Of a DNA stretch of 64,000 bases, positions 17,336 through 26,005 are shown one piece after another. This DNA comes from Streptococcus suis (GTDB taxonomy: Bacteria; Bacillota; Bacilli; Lactobacillales; Streptococcaceae): assembly GCA_024583055.1 (NCBI GenBank), contig CP102145.1, positions 1,984,001-2,048,000 on the forward strand. The letters run 5' to 3'. The translations under genes and the position numbers were made by a program. How positions within the stretch are numbered: position 1 is the stretch's first letter; every line of letters starts with the position of its first letter. The notes under the pieces were generated by a model, which did no database searches, was not told the DNA's origin, and saw nothing but the letters and a program-made list of their open reading frames with translations.

Positions 17336-17418
17336 AAATCAAATCATTTGCCCACTAGTTTCATAGAGGTACGTTTTCTGCAAAAGACTATTTTTAGGAA
17401 TGAATCATGATTTGATTT
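17336..17418 (+). promoter_or_regulatory. Long inverted repeat upstream of EIIC
   Basis: AAATCAAATCAT (17336-17347) and ATGATTTGATTT (17407-17418) are perfect 12-base complements separated by 59 nt, just before the EIIC ribosome site. They could form an RNA stem controlling EIIC or mark a regulator operator pair. Confidence 0.45.
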
Positions 17419-17483
17419 TCTTTGTCTACAAATTGTCACAAAACCGTTTAACGCGGAAGAAAAAAATAAAAAGGAGACAGATT

Positions 17484-18860
17484 ATGTCAAATATTTCTGA
17501 TAAGTTTATGGAAATATCTGGGAAAATCGGCTCGCAAAGGCATTTAGTTGCGATTCGAGATTCCTTTATTTCTATGATGCCAGTTACCATGGCCGGTTCA
17601 GTAGCAGTCTTGCTCAATGTTTTTCTGAGGGACATCCCAAATAATATGGGGTGGACTGGCTTTGCAGAGGCTATGCAACCACTGATAAATGTCAATGGTT
17701 ATGTCTATTTTGGTACCATTGGTATAATGGCCCTCGTTTTCTCATTTGCCCTGGGCTACAATTTGTCTAATATGCACAAGGTCAACCCTTTGGCAGGTGG
17801 TTTGATTTCCTTTGCTTCCTTTATTTCTACTATGCCACAGAGCTTGACAATCTCCACAGCTCTCGATGGACTAGATAATTCAGTTATAACAGCTTTGAAA
17901 GACTTGGGGCTGACAATAGCAACAAATGATGGTGCATCTGTACTTGAAACAAGTGAATGGGGAGCCATTGCTTTGAAATATGCGGGAGCTACCGGTCTTT
18001 TCACCGCCCTCTTCATTGGCTTCCTATCAACATTTGTCTATGCCAGCCTGGTAAAACGGAATATTACTATCAAGTTACCAGATACAGTACCGCCTGCGGT
18101 AAACAAGGCCTTTGTAGCCATCATCCCTGGTACAGCAGCTATTTACGCATCTTCAATCTTGGCTTATGCAGTCTACGCTGCGACTGGTCAAGCCTTGAGT
18201 GATGTGATTTCAACCTATATCCAGATGCCATTGATGGGTCTATCTCAAGGTATTGGCTCAGTTATTTTGCTCACCTTCTTGGTTCAGCTTTTCTGGTTCT
18301 TTGGCTTACATGGTCACAACGTTTTGGCACCAGTTATGGATGGTATCTACGGGGTTGCCCTCAATGAGAATACTGCCGTTTATGAAGCGACAAGAAGCGC
18401 GGCAGACTTACCATGGTTATGGACTCGTGGTTCCTTTGATGCCTACGCTCAAATGGGTGGTTCAGGGGTTACATTGGCGCTCATCCTTGCCATCTTCATT
18501 TTCTCTAAACGAGAAGAATATAAAACAGTAGCTCGTCTTTCAACACCAATGGGAATCTTTAATATCAACGAACCAATCACATTTGGTATTCCAATGGTAC
18601 TGAACCCACTCTTTGTTATTCCATGGTTGATTGTACCGCCTGTTTGTGCAACAATTGCCTATCTAGCGACCTCTATGGGCTTGATTCCGCCTGTCTTCTT
18701 AGCGGTTCCATGGATTACACCTCCAGGCTTGTATGCTTACTTGGCAACTGGTGGTAATGTGATGGCAGCCCTTGTATCACTCTTCAACCTCTTCATTGCC
18801 TTCCTGATCTGGACACCGTTTGTTATTTCAGCAAACAAGGTGAAGGCTGGAACAGAATAA
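17484..18860 (+). CDS. celB: PTS cellobiose-family EIIC permease
   Basis: The 458-residue membrane permease carries the sugar across the membrane while EIIB phosphorylates it. About ten hydrophobic segments are visible, and the conserved central region WFFGLHGHNV and the NINEPITFGIPMVLNP motif bind the sugar. I start at ATG 17484 (MSNISDKFME) with AAGGAG eight bases upstream; an in-frame ATG at 17400 adds 28 non-conserved residues and falls in an inverted repeat. It overlaps the next small gene by one base. Confidence 0.92.
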   Translation: MSNISDKFMEISGKIGSQRHLVAIRDSFISMMPVTMAGSVAVLLNVFLRDIPNNMGWTGFAEAMQPLINVNGYVYFGTIGIMALVFSFALGYNLSNMHKVNPLAGGLISFASFISTMPQSLTISTALDGLDNSVITALKDLGLTIATNDGASVLETSEWGAIALKYAGATGLFTALFIGFLSTFVYASLVKRNITIKLPDTVPPAVNKAFVAIIPGTAAIYASSILAYAVYAATGQALSDVISTYIQMPLMGLSQGIGSVILLTFLVQLFWFFGLHGHNVLAPVMDGIYGVALNENTAVYEATRSAADLPWLWTRGSFDAYAQMGGSGVTLALILAIFIFSKREEYKTVARLSTPMGIFNINEPITFGIPMVLNPLFVIPWLIVPPVCATIAYLATSMGLIPPVFLAVPWITPPGLYAYLATGGNVMAALVSLFNLFIAFLIWTPFVISANKVKAGTE

Positions 18861-18997
18861 TGTTTAAGAAAAATAAACATCCATTTTTGCTCTCGGTTGG
18901 TTTCTTTCTCATTGCAGTGAGTCCACTGTATGGTAATCCCTATCTGAACATCGTTGCAGGATTAAGCCTGATTTTAATCAGCATTCTGTGGAAATAA
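18860..18997 (+). CDS. Small membrane protein at the end of the PTS operon
   Basis: A 45-residue ORF starts at ATG 18860, overlapping the EIIC stop (TAATG), and ends at 18997. It begins MFKKNKHPF, followed by two short hydrophobic stretches with a turn at YGNPYLN, then ends SILLW-K-like. The overlap and the terminator six bases downstream support it as a real, translationally coupled gene. I do not recognise a family. Confidence 0.6.
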   Translation: MFKKNKHPFLLSVGFFLIAVSPLYGNPYLNIVAGLSLILISILWK

Positions 18998-19002
18998 TCA
19001 AA

Positions 19003-19031
19003 ACTCCCTAGCTTCAATCTGGCTAGGGAGT
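19003..19031. terminator. Bidirectional terminator between the PTS operon and the DEAD-box gene
   Basis: ACTCCCTAGC and GCTAGGGAGT form a perfect 10-bp stem between two convergent genes. The T run is better on the minus strand. Confidence 0.8.
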
Positions 19032-19054
19032 ATCTGTTTATTATAGCTTAGTTC

Positions 19055-20137
19055 TTAGACCTTATACAATTCCTGTTGTTTCAGGATGACTTCTTGCACT
19101 TGGGCGTATTTTTTCAACTGTTTGAGCTCGCTTGGGCTGGATACCAGGGTGATAACCAAACCCTCCTTGCCCATACGACCGGTACGACCTGCTCGGTGGG
19201 TATAGGCCTCCTGGTCAAAGGGAACCTCGAAGTTGAGGACGCATTCCAGATTATCGATGTCAATCCCACGCGCTACCATATCTGTAGCCAGCAAGAGGTT
19301 GATTTCATGGTTTTTGAACCGCTTGATGATAACCTTGCGGAACTTGACGTTGACATCAGATGCCAGCGAAACAGCATTGGCACCGTTGTAGAGCAACTTA
19401 TCCTCGCTAGCACCCAGGTCCGATAGGCTGTTGAAGAAGGCAAGGGCTCGGAAATCAGGGATATTGGCAAACTTGCGAAGGACTTCCAGACGATTTCGCT
19501 TGTCCACCATCATGTAGCAATGCTGGATATTGTCCAATTTCTTCTCGGAAAGGTCCAAGGTCAGCACATCAGGACCAATCTTTTCCCGGTTAAACTTGGC
19601 TGTCGCACTCATATAGACCAACTGGTGGTCCCGAGGGACGTAGTTGATAATTTTTTCCACGAAATGGTACTGGGAATCGCTAAAAAGCTGGTCAAATTCA
19701 TCCAGGATAATGGTGTTAACATTCATTATCTTGATTTTTTTCAGCTTGATGAGCTCAAAAATCCGACCGGGCGTTCCGATAAGGATTTCAGGTCCTTTTT
19801 TCAGTCGCTCAATCTGGCGCTTTTGACTGGAGCCAGATATAAAGAGCTGGGCAGTGAGGCCGATCGTCTCCGACCAGGTCTTGCAGACATCAAAAATTTG
19901 TCCAGCTAGTTCTGTATTTGGTGCTAAAATCAGCAATTGTTGGGCTTTTTTGGGCGTCAAGGCCAGCAAACTAGGCCAGAGATAGGCCAGGGTCTTACCG
20001 GTGCCTGTTGGGCTGATAGCCAGCAGGGACTGTCCATTTTTGATAGGCTCGAAAGCCTGGGTTTGAACCGGAGTGAAGTCTTCAAATCCGGCCTGTGTCA
20101 GCTGGTCCAGCCAGCTAGTTGGGAAGTTAGTTTTCAT
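19055..20137 (-). CDS. DEAD-box family ATP-dependent RNA helicase
   Basis: The 360-residue two-domain helicase has the Q motif (FEDFTPVQTQAF), Walker A SPTGTGKT, motif Ib GTPGRIFEL, motif II as DEFD rather than DEAD, motif III SAT, and C-terminal ATDMVARGID and HRAGRTGRMG. It lacks the long basic tail of CshA, so it is nearer the short CshB-like group; the role is probably rRNA or mRNA remodelling. It overlaps the oxidoreductase gene by four bases (ATGA), so both are one minus-strand operon. Confidence 0.88.
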   Translation of the reverse strand: MKTNFPTSWLDQLTQAGFEDFTPVQTQAFEPIKNGQSLLAISPTGTGKTLAYLWPSLLALTPKKAQQLLILAPNTELAGQIFDVCKTWSETIGLTAQLFISGSSQKRQIERLKKGPEILIGTPGRIFELIKLKKIKIMNVNTIILDEFDQLFSDSQYHFVEKIINYVPRDHQLVYMSATAKFNREKIGPDVLTLDLSEKKLDNIQHCYMMVDKRNRLEVLRKFANIPDFRALAFFNSLSDLGASEDKLLYNGANAVSLASDVNVKFRKVIIKRFKNHEINLLLATDMVARGIDIDNLECVLNFEVPFDQEAYTHRAGRTGRMGKEGLVITLVSSPSELKQLKKYAQVQEVILKQQELYKV

Positions 20138-21114
20138 ATCGTATCCGCCTTAAAGGTGATTCCTGCGTCCTTGCGCATGGTGTAAAGAGTTTGGTGGACG
20201 GCCTGGGCCACATCCAGCCACTGGTCCGCCAGTTCATGGTTTTGCTCCCTGATGACCCGAGCAAAGTTGACCGCCTCCTCCAGCATGGGGTGCGGAGCTA
20301 CTTGGACAGGCAGGGCAATTTGGCTACCATCGTGTTTTTTGAAAATAGCAGAGCTGATCCGTTGGCAACCATCCAGGACCAAGGTACCATCCGCTGTATA
20401 GATTTCGCTTGGCAGGTCACTGGTCACATTTTTTCCAGCCTGAACGGTCACGAAGAAGTCATCATAAATGAGTTGTCCACTACCGTTCAAATCCAAGCTG
20501 GACGGCAATTGCTGGGCTGTGTAGCGAGCAGACTTGGGAGTGCCAATCAAGCCGATAGCCGCATAGAGAGTATAGACACCCAAATCCATGAGGGCCCCAC
20601 CTGAAAAATCTGTCGAGAAGATATTGGGTGTCTGGTCAGCCAGCAACTCAGGCATTTTTGATGAATACTTGGCATAGCCAAAGTAGCCACCCAAAATAGT
20701 CTGATCAGCCAGGAAGTCACGAATAATGGCAAATGCCTCTTCCTGGTAATTACGGGCCGCTTCAAAGAGAAAGATACCTTTTTCCTTGGCTATTTGTCTC
20801 AGCGTAGCCAATTCATCAGGCCGTGATACCATGGTTTTTTCGACAATGGCATGTTTACCAGCCTCTAGCACGGCCTTGGCCTGTTCAAAATGAAGGGAAT
20901 TGGGACTGGCGATATAAACCAGGTCCAAGTTCGATGCCAGAAACTCTTGCATACCTGTGTATAAAATTACATTTTCATAAGGAGCAGAAAAATTTCTGGC
21001 GGTCTCGATATTTCTAGACAGGACGGCGCTTAGTTGATAGGCTTGACTTTTTTGAGCCGCTTTAATAAATTCATGAGAAATGGATGAAGTTCCAATAATT
21101 CCAAATTTAAGCAT
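20134..21114 (-). CDS. Gfo/Idh/MocA-family oxidoreductase
   Basis: The 326-residue protein has an N-terminal Rossmann domain starting [18 protein letters not shown], the [25 protein letters not shown] motif region with the catalytic Lys of the EK(T/P) motif (here EKTMVSRP), and a C-terminal beta-sheet domain. The family reduces or oxidises sugars or related polyols with NAD(P); substrate unknown. Minus-strand TATAAT about 35 nt upstream is the likely promoter and faces the uridine kinase promoter region. The stop overlaps the helicase start. Confidence 0.85.
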   Translation of the reverse strand: MLKFGIIGTSSISHEFIKAAQKSQAYQLSAVLSRNIETARNFSAPYENVILYTGMQEFLASNLDLVYIASPNSLHFEQAKAVLEAGKHAIVEKTMVSRPDELATLRQIAKEKGIFLFEAARNYQEEAFAIIRDFLADQTILGGYFGYAKYSSKMPELLADQTPNIFSTDFSGGALMDLGVYTLYAAIGLIGTPKSARYTAQQLPSSLDLNGSGQLIYDDFFVTVQAGKNVTSDLPSEIYTADGTLVLDGCQRISSAIFKKHDGSQIALPVQVAPHPMLEEAVNFARVIREQNHELADQWLDVAQAVHQTLYTMRKDAGITFKADTI

Positions 21115-21196
21115 AAAATCTCATTTCTTTATGTGTTATTCTTTTCATTATAGCACGTTTCGTGTTAAAATAGTATTGATAAGAGAAGGAGTTGAT

Positions 21197-21826
21197 ATGA
21201 CACAGAAACCGATTATTATTGGCGTAACAGGTGGATCGGGCGGCGGCAAGACCAGTGTGTCTCGCGCGATCTTGGATAATTTTCCTGATGCACGAATTTC
21301 AATGATTGAACATGATTCTTACTATAAGAATCAATCTCACCTGACATTTGAAGAACGTATCTTAACCAATTACGACCATCCACTGGCTTTTGACACAGAT
21401 CTCATGATTTATCATATAGGAGAACTGTTAGCAGGTCGAGCAGTGGACATTCCGATTTATGACTATACCCAACACACTCGTTCTGACAAAACCTATCGTC
21501 AAGACCCTCAAGATGTCTTTATTGTAGAAGGAATCTTGGTGCTAGAGGATCAGCGTCTTCGCGATTTGATGGATATTAAAATTTTTGTGGATACAGACGA
21601 TGACATTCGCATTATTCGTCGGATCAAGAGAGACATGTTAGAACGCGGGCGGAGTTTGGATAGTATTATTGATCAATACACCTCGGTAGTGAAACCTATG
21701 TATCACCAATTTATCGAGCCAACCAAACGTTATGCCGACATTGTCATCCCTGAGGGGGTTTCCAATGTCGTGGCTATTGACTTGATAAATACCAAGGTGG
21801 AGAGTATTTTGAGAGAGCGTGGTTAA
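21197..21826 (+). CDS. udk: Uridine kinase
   Basis: The 209-residue kinase phosphorylates uridine and cytidine in pyrimidine salvage. Walker A is [12 protein letters not shown] near residue 10, followed by EHDSYYKNQ and NYDHPLAFD with substrate-binding residues, and [15 protein letters not shown] in the lid. I start at ATG 21197 (MTQKPIIIG) with AAGGAG upstream; the longer in-frame start adds unrelated residues. The PadR gene begins two bases after the stop. Confidence 0.95.
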   Translation: MTQKPIIIGVTGGSGGGKTSVSRAILDNFPDARISMIEHDSYYKNQSHLTFEERILTNYDHPLAFDTDLMIYHIGELLAGRAVDIPIYDYTQHTRSDKTYRQDPQDVFIVEGILVLEDQRLRDLMDIKIFVDTDDDIRIIRRIKRDMLERGRSLDSIIDQYTSVVKPMYHQFIEPTKRYADIVIPEGVSNVVAIDLINTKVESILRERG

Positions 21827-21827
21827 G

Positions 21828-22367
21828 ATGCCGAAGCAGAGAGTGTTGCCCAATATCATTTTAGGGATTATGGCTTCCAGTGATAGTATGGTAACAGGAA
21901 AACAAATAACAGAGTTCGTCCAGCGTGATTTGGGAGAATTTTGGCAAGTAGCCCATAGTCAAGTCTATCCAGAGTTGAAGCGGATGACCAGCGACCAATG
22001 GATTACCTGTCATCCAGTACCTGGTAACGATAAGGAAAAGCAGTATGCGATGACCGAAGAGGGAATGAAAATCTTAGATGAGTGGTTGTCTGTCCCAAAT
22101 GAAGACACACCACAGCAGAAAGATATTTTCTCCTTGAAATTGTTCTTCATTCGCAACCGCAATGATAAACGGATTCCAGTTTTATTGGAAGGCCAGATTG
22201 AGCTGGTTGACAAGCATTTGCGCCATCTAGAAGATCGGAAAAATCACCTGTTTTCTGATAAGGAAGCGATTCGCGAGAATTTCGGAAGATACTTGATTCT
22301 AAATCGAGCAATTGCTCGAAATCGTGCCCAACTGAATTGGTTGCAGGATACTTTAGACGATATCTAA
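21828..22367 (+). CDS. PadR-family transcriptional regulator
   Basis: The 179-residue protein has a PadR winged helix (LPNIILGIMASSDSMVTGKQITEFVQ... WQVAHSQVYPELKRM) and a helical C-terminal dimerisation region (PadR C-terminal, Vir-like). PadR proteins repress stress or transport genes in response to small ligands; the target here is unknown, as no exporter lies next to it. The ATG at 21828 follows the udk stop directly, so expression likely depends on udk translation. A GTG at 21819 overlapping udk is an alternative. Confidence 0.82.
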   Translation: MPKQRVLPNIILGIMASSDSMVTGKQITEFVQRDLGEFWQVAHSQVYPELKRMTSDQWITCHPVPGNDKEKQYAMTEEGMKILDEWLSVPNEDTPQQKDIFSLKLFFIRNRNDKRIPVLLEGQIELVDKHLRHLEDRKNHLFSDKEAIRENFGRYLILNRAIARNRAQLNWLQDTLDDI

Positions 22368-22370
22368 AAG

Positions 22371-22399
22371 ACGGTTCAGATTTTCTGAATCGTTTTTTT
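22371..22399 (+). terminator. Terminator of the udk-padR unit
   Basis: ACGGTTCAGA and TCTGAATCGT form a 10-bp stem with one wobble and a 3-nt loop, followed by six T. Confidence 0.88.
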
Positions 22400-22552
22400 C
22401 TTGTCTCTATCAGGATAGTATGGTAAAGTTGAAGTAGTAATGCTCTGTGAAAATCATCTTCGATGTCAATCCAACTCGATGAATAAGAGCTTGGGCAGGA
22501 TTGACCGTCGGCCAGATTGAATTTTATTGAGCGAAAGTAGAAAGAGAAAAAA

Positions 22553-22822
22553 ATGGACAGTAAACAAGTTGTGGCCATGCTGTTGTTAGTGTGGAACCTG
22601 GTGGTCTTTCTGACTTACGGTATGGACAAGGGCAAGGCCAGAAAGGGTGCCTATCGGATTTCTGAAAAGACTCTGCTCTGGATGTCTTACCTGGGCGGTG
22701 GTCTAGGTGCCTGGGCAGGTGGCAATCGTTTCCGTCACAAGACCCAAAAATGGTATTTTAAATTGGCTTGGACAGTTGGGGTCCTGATTGACCTGGCTAT
22801 CCTCTTGTGGGTGATGAAGTAG
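22553..22822 (+). CDS. DUF1294 small membrane protein
   Basis: The 89-residue protein has hydrophobic segments at about 5-20, 42-60 and 70-88 and the DUF1294 motif (FLTYGMDKGKA... RISEKTLLW... GGGLGAWAG... RHKTQKWYF). The function of the family is unknown. The ribosome site (AGAAAGAG) is weak. A 150-nt gap with a terminator separates it from padR, so it has its own promoter. Confidence 0.85.
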   Translation: MDSKQVVAMLLLVWNLVVFLTYGMDKGKARKGAYRISEKTLLWMSYLGGGLGAWAGGNRFRHKTQKWYFKLAWTVGVLIDLAILLWVMK

Positions 22823-22875
22823 GCGCAAGCCTTTTTCTTTTTTACTTGGAACTATAAATGTTCCTCATTCTGTGC

Positions 22876-22881
22876 TATAAT
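22876..22881 (+). promoter_or_regulatory. Extended -10 directly before the fRMsr start (leaderless)
   Basis: TGC-TATAAT, then six bases, then the ATG at 22888. Initiation from this box would give an mRNA starting at or within a base or two of the AUG. Confidence 0.7.
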
Positions 22882-22887
22882 AATTCT

Positions 22888-23385
22888 ATGAAAAATCAAG
22901 AAAAAATCGCACAGTATCAACTCTTGCTGGCTCAATTGGAAGCTCTCCTCGACGGAGAAACCAATGCGCTAGCTAATTTGTCCAATGCCTCGGCTCTGCT
23001 CAATCAAGCTTTGCCTCAATCTGTCTTTACAGGTTTTTACTTGTATGATGGGCAGGAATTGATTTTGGGGCCATTTCAGGGTGGCGTATCCTGCGTTCAC
23101 ATTGCCCTTGGAAAGGGTGTCTGTGGGGAATCGGCAGAGAAACGTCAGACCATTATCGTAGACGATGTCCGGACCCACACTAACTACATCTCCTGCGATG
23201 CGGCAGCCATGTCCGAAATCGTGGTGCCTATGGTGAAAAACAGTCAGCTCTTGGGCGTTTTGGACTTGGATTCCAGACTTGTTGCGGATTATGATGCCAT
23301 TGACCAAGAATACCTTGAGAAATTTGTCGCCCTCCTATTGGACAAGACAAATTGGAATTTTGCTATGTTTGGAGAAAAGCGCTAA
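22888..23385 (+). CDS. GAF-domain free methionine-(R)-sulfoxide reductase
   Basis: The 165-residue single GAF domain has the three cysteines of fRMsr: C69 and C79 in [12 protein letters not shown] and C103 in [13 protein letters not shown]. It reduces free Met-R-sulfoxide, using thioredoxin, to repair oxidised methionine. I start at ATG 22888 ([10 protein letters not shown]); an upstream in-frame ATG lies before the -10 box. With TATAAT six bases upstream there is no room for a ribosome site, so the mRNA is probably leaderless. The stop overlaps the dnaX start by one base (TAATG). Confidence 0.88.
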   Translation: MKNQEKIAQYQLLLAQLEALLDGETNALANLSNASALLNQALPQSVFTGFYLYDGQELILGPFQGGVSCVHIALGKGVCGESAEKRQTIIVDDVRTHTNYISCDAAAMSEIVVPMVKNSQLLGVLDLDSRLVADYDAIDQEYLEKFVALLLDKTNWNFAMFGEKR

Positions 23386-25052
23386 TGTATCAAGCCTTAT
23401 ATCGGAAATACCGGAGCCAGACCTTTGAGGAAATGGTTGGGCAGGAAGTTGTGGCGACCACGCTTAAGCAGGCCATCGAACAGGAAAAAATCAGCCATGC
23501 CTACCTTTTCTCAGGCCCTCGGGGAACAGGAAAAACCTCTGCTGCTAAAATTTTTGCCAAGGCCATGAACTGTCCCAACCAAGTCAATGGCGAGCCTTGC
23601 AATGACTGCTATATCTGTCGGGCTATTACCGAAGGAAGTCTGGAGGATGTGATTGAGATTGACGCGGCATCCAATAATGGTGTCGATGAAATTCGTGATA
23701 TTCGGGACAAATCGACCTACGCACCTAGCCTTGCGACCTATAAGGTCTATATCATCGACGAGGTGCACATGCTGTCGACAGGGGCCTTTAATGCCCTCTT
23801 GAAAACCTTGGAAGAACCGACTGAAAATGTGGTCTTTATCCTTGCAACGACGGAGTTGCACAAAATTCCAGCGACCATTTTGTCTCGGGTTCAACGGTTT
23901 GAATTTAAGTCTATCAAGGTGACCGACATTCAGCGGCATCTGGCGGAAATTTTGACCAAGGAAGGTCTTGCCTTTGACAGCCAAGCTCTGACTGTCATTG
24001 CCCGTCGGGCAGAAGGTGGGATGCGGGATGCCCTGTCAATCCTCGATCAGGCTCTCAGTCTCAGTCCCAATCAAGAAATCACCCTGGCTATCGCTGAGGA
24101 AATCACAGGCTCTATCAGTTTGAAGGCGCTAGATGATTATGTGACCAGCCTTCGTCAAGCAAATAGCCTAGAGGCCCTCAGTCACTTACAGACCTTGTTC
24201 GACCAAGGCAAGAGCATGAGCCGGTTTGCGACGGACTTGCTCCATTATCTGCGGGACATGCTCGTGGTTCAGACCGGTGGCGAGGATACGCACTTAACCG
24301 TAGGTTTTACGGAAAATTTGGCCCTGCCTCAAGCGCGGATTTTTGCCATGATTGAGCAGGTGACTAAGGGCTTGAGCGACATTAAGACCAGTCCCCAGCC
24401 CAAGATTTACGCCGAGATGATGACCATTCGCTTGGCTGAGGATGGTTCATCTTTTTGGAAAATGGCAGAGCTACCAGACGATTTGGCCCAGCAATTGACC
24501 AAGCTCCAGCAGCAGGTGGCAGATTTGCAGCAACAATTGGCTAATTTATCTAGTCAGCCTGTCCAAGTCAAGCCGGTTTCCCGCAAGCCACAGGCACCTA
24601 AGAAATACAAATTAGACACCAGTAAGGTTCATGCTATTTTGCAAGAGGCCATGGAAAATCCAGCTCAGGCGCGTGAAAATTTGACCCGCCTACAAAATGC
24701 TTGGGGCGAGATTATCGAGAGCTTGTCCGGTGCAGACCGTGCCTTGCTAGTCGGTTCACAGCCGGTTGCGGCCAATGAAAATCACGCAATTTTAGCCTTT
24801 GAGTCCCCGCTTAATGCTGAACAAACCATGAAACGGGACAATCTCAATACCATGTTTGGCAATATTCTCAGCAAGGCTGCCGGATTTTCACCGCAAATCT
24901 TGGCCATCGCCCACGAAGATTGGTTGTCCATTCGGGCGGAATTTTCAGCCAAGGCCAAAGGAGCCAAGGTGCAAACTGTTGAGAAAGAAGAAAGCCCAGT
25001 GCCAGAGGAATTTGGATTCTTGGCAGACACAGTGGAAATTGTGGAGGATTAG
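23385..25052 (+). CDS. dnaX: DNA polymerase III subunits gamma/tau
   Basis: The 555-residue clamp-loader ATPase opens the beta clamp and organises the replisome. It begins [21 protein letters not shown], with Walker A GPRGTGKTS, the four-Cys zinc module (CPNQ...CNDCYIC), DEVHMLS and a sensor/Arg-finger region, then a long Gln-rich linker (about 365-400) and the tau C-terminal polymerase-binding domain. Length is normal. I start at 23385, which overlaps the fRMsr stop, rather than at an upstream in-frame codon. No internal slippery A-run typical of E. coli gamma is seen. Confidence 0.95.
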   Translation: MYQALYRKYRSQTFEEMVGQEVVATTLKQAIEQEKISHAYLFSGPRGTGKTSAAKIFAKAMNCPNQVNGEPCNDCYICRAITEGSLEDVIEIDAASNNGVDEIRDIRDKSTYAPSLATYKVYIIDEVHMLSTGAFNALLKTLEEPTENVVFILATTELHKIPATILSRVQRFEFKSIKVTDIQRHLAEILTKEGLAFDSQALTVIARRAEGGMRDALSILDQALSLSPNQEITLAIAEEITGSISLKALDDYVTSLRQANSLEALSHLQTLFDQGKSMSRFATDLLHYLRDMLVVQTGGEDTHLTVGFTENLALPQARIFAMIEQVTKGLSDIKTSPQPKIYAEMMTIRLAEDGSSFWKMAELPDDLAQQLTKLQQQVADLQQQLANLSSQPVQVKPVSRKPQAPKKYKLDTSKVHAILQEAMENPAQARENLTRLQNAWGEIIESLSGADRALLVGSQPVAANENHAILAFESPLNAEQTMKRDNLNTMFGNILSKAAGFSPQILAIAHEDWLSIRAEFSAKAKGAKVQTVEKEESPVPEEFGFLADTVEIVED

Positions 25053-25070
25053 AACTCCTCTGCTATATAA

Positions 25071-25118
25071 AAAAATCAATCAAGGCAGTCTTTCATTTTG
25101 TTGCCGTGATTGATTTTT
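25071..25118. terminator. Bidirectional terminator after dnaX
   Basis: AAAAATCAATCA (25071-25082) pairs with TGATTGATTTTT (25107-25118), and the stem continues inward with GGCA/TGCC. It serves dnaX and the convergent lipoprotein relic. Confidence 0.85.
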
Positions 25119-25126
25119 GTTTCTTC

Positions 25127-25641
25127 TTACGATTTGGTTTTTATAAGTTTATCGTTTTCCATGATAAAGGGCTGAGCAGTTTCTTGGCTGTAGTCCACGG
25201 CATACTTGTCTAGCAAGTAAGAGTAGACAGCCTCCTTGTTCTTGAATTTCTAGGCTTGGAAGGAAAGTATTTCGACGAAAAGGGCGCCTTCTTCATCTTC
25301 AACCATGACACCCACGTGACCGATGAAGAGGTTATTGCCGTCCAAATCATCGTGCATAACGACGGATACCATTTTGGCCTTATCTGAAAATGAAATGGTG
25401 GATAGATGTTCTTACATTTTTTGGGCATGAACCGTGACATCTTTTGTTGCCTAGGTTGGAATAGCGCTATAAAAATTGGTTGACATCCTCTTCTGGCAAG
25501 GTTGCTTCAAGCCGTTTTTTTGACATCGGTTAGACTGGACTTATCCACCAGATTGGATACTTGTGGCTCAGACGATAGAATGGTTTGGCATCCAGCCAAG
25601 ATTAGAAAACTTGTAAGCATAAGTGCAAGAATTTTTTTACA
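25127..25641 (-). pseudogene. Decayed DUF4300-family lipoprotein
   Basis: Read on the minus strand the segment gives a lipoprotein signal with lipobox LAGC, then SNLVDKSSLTDVKK, typical of the DUF4300 family. The start is damaged: the ATG is followed by an extra T giving TAA before AAAAAAATT. A poly-A frameshift follows at TDVKK, then LEATLPEEDVNQF in another frame, a stop after TVHAQKM, then an intact stretch HVGVMVEDEEGALFVEILSFQA, a further stop, and a clean C-terminus (VDYSQETAQPFIMENDKL) to TAA at 25129-25127. At least four inactivating changes are visible. The function of DUF4300 lipoproteins is unknown. Confidence 0.85.
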
Positions 25642-25797
25642 TTGCTTTCCTGCCTGAAAACTTCTTCTAGCATAGTTCATTTGGCTATTTTTAGCAAGAC
25701 AGATATTAAAAATTCAATGTCTGGCTGTGCAAATTGGAGATTTTTGACATGAAAGATGTTTGTGACACAAAAATCAGCCATTGGCTGAATTTTTTGC

Positions 25798-25803
25798 TAT
25801 AAT
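25798..25803 (+). promoter_or_regulatory. Extended -10 directly before the DUF3272 start (leaderless)
   Basis: TGC-TATAAT, seven bases, then ATG at 25811. A small T-rich hairpin (CAGCC/GGCTG) ends just upstream of it. Confidence 0.7.
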
Positions 25804-25810
25804 CTATTGT

Positions 25811-26005
25811 ATGAGACTATCACATTTTCTATTTTTAGCATTGACTACGATTTTAGCGACTTATTTTATGAATGCCTCGATTTTGGCTGGGGATTTTTTG
25901 ATTGCGGGCATCTATGCCTTTATCGTCATCCGCAACCTTCATTTTGCCTATAAGGTTACGCAATTCATACGCCTCTTTAATGGTCCGTCCAAGAAGAAAG
26001 GCTGA
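25811..26005 (+). CDS. DUF3272 small membrane protein
   Basis: The 64-residue protein has two hydrophobic segments (about 4-20 and 27-45) and a basic C-terminus ending PSKKKG. It resembles the streptococcal DUF3272 family, of unknown function. The start at 25811 fits MRLSHFLFLA; no ribosome site fits, and TATAAT seven bases upstream suggests a leaderless mRNA. Its 3' end overlaps the convergent birA by 29 bases, giving antisense overlap. Confidence 0.7.
   Translation: MRLSHFLFLALTTILATYFMNASILAGDFLIAGIYAFIVIRNLHFAYKVTQFIRLFNGPSKKKG

Noticed and set aside
17430..17460. cre site before EIIC (ACAAAACCGTTTAAC)
   Set aside because: Three mismatches to the CcpA consensus; weaker than the sites at 5341 and 8529.
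22147..22578. 143-residue minus-strand frame overlapping padR and the following gap
   Set aside because: It runs antisense through padR and its terminator; no coding signature.
25210..25440. 76-residue minus-strand frame
   Set aside because: It is an off-frame piece of the DUF4300 lipoprotein relic, whose correct frames give clear family sequence.
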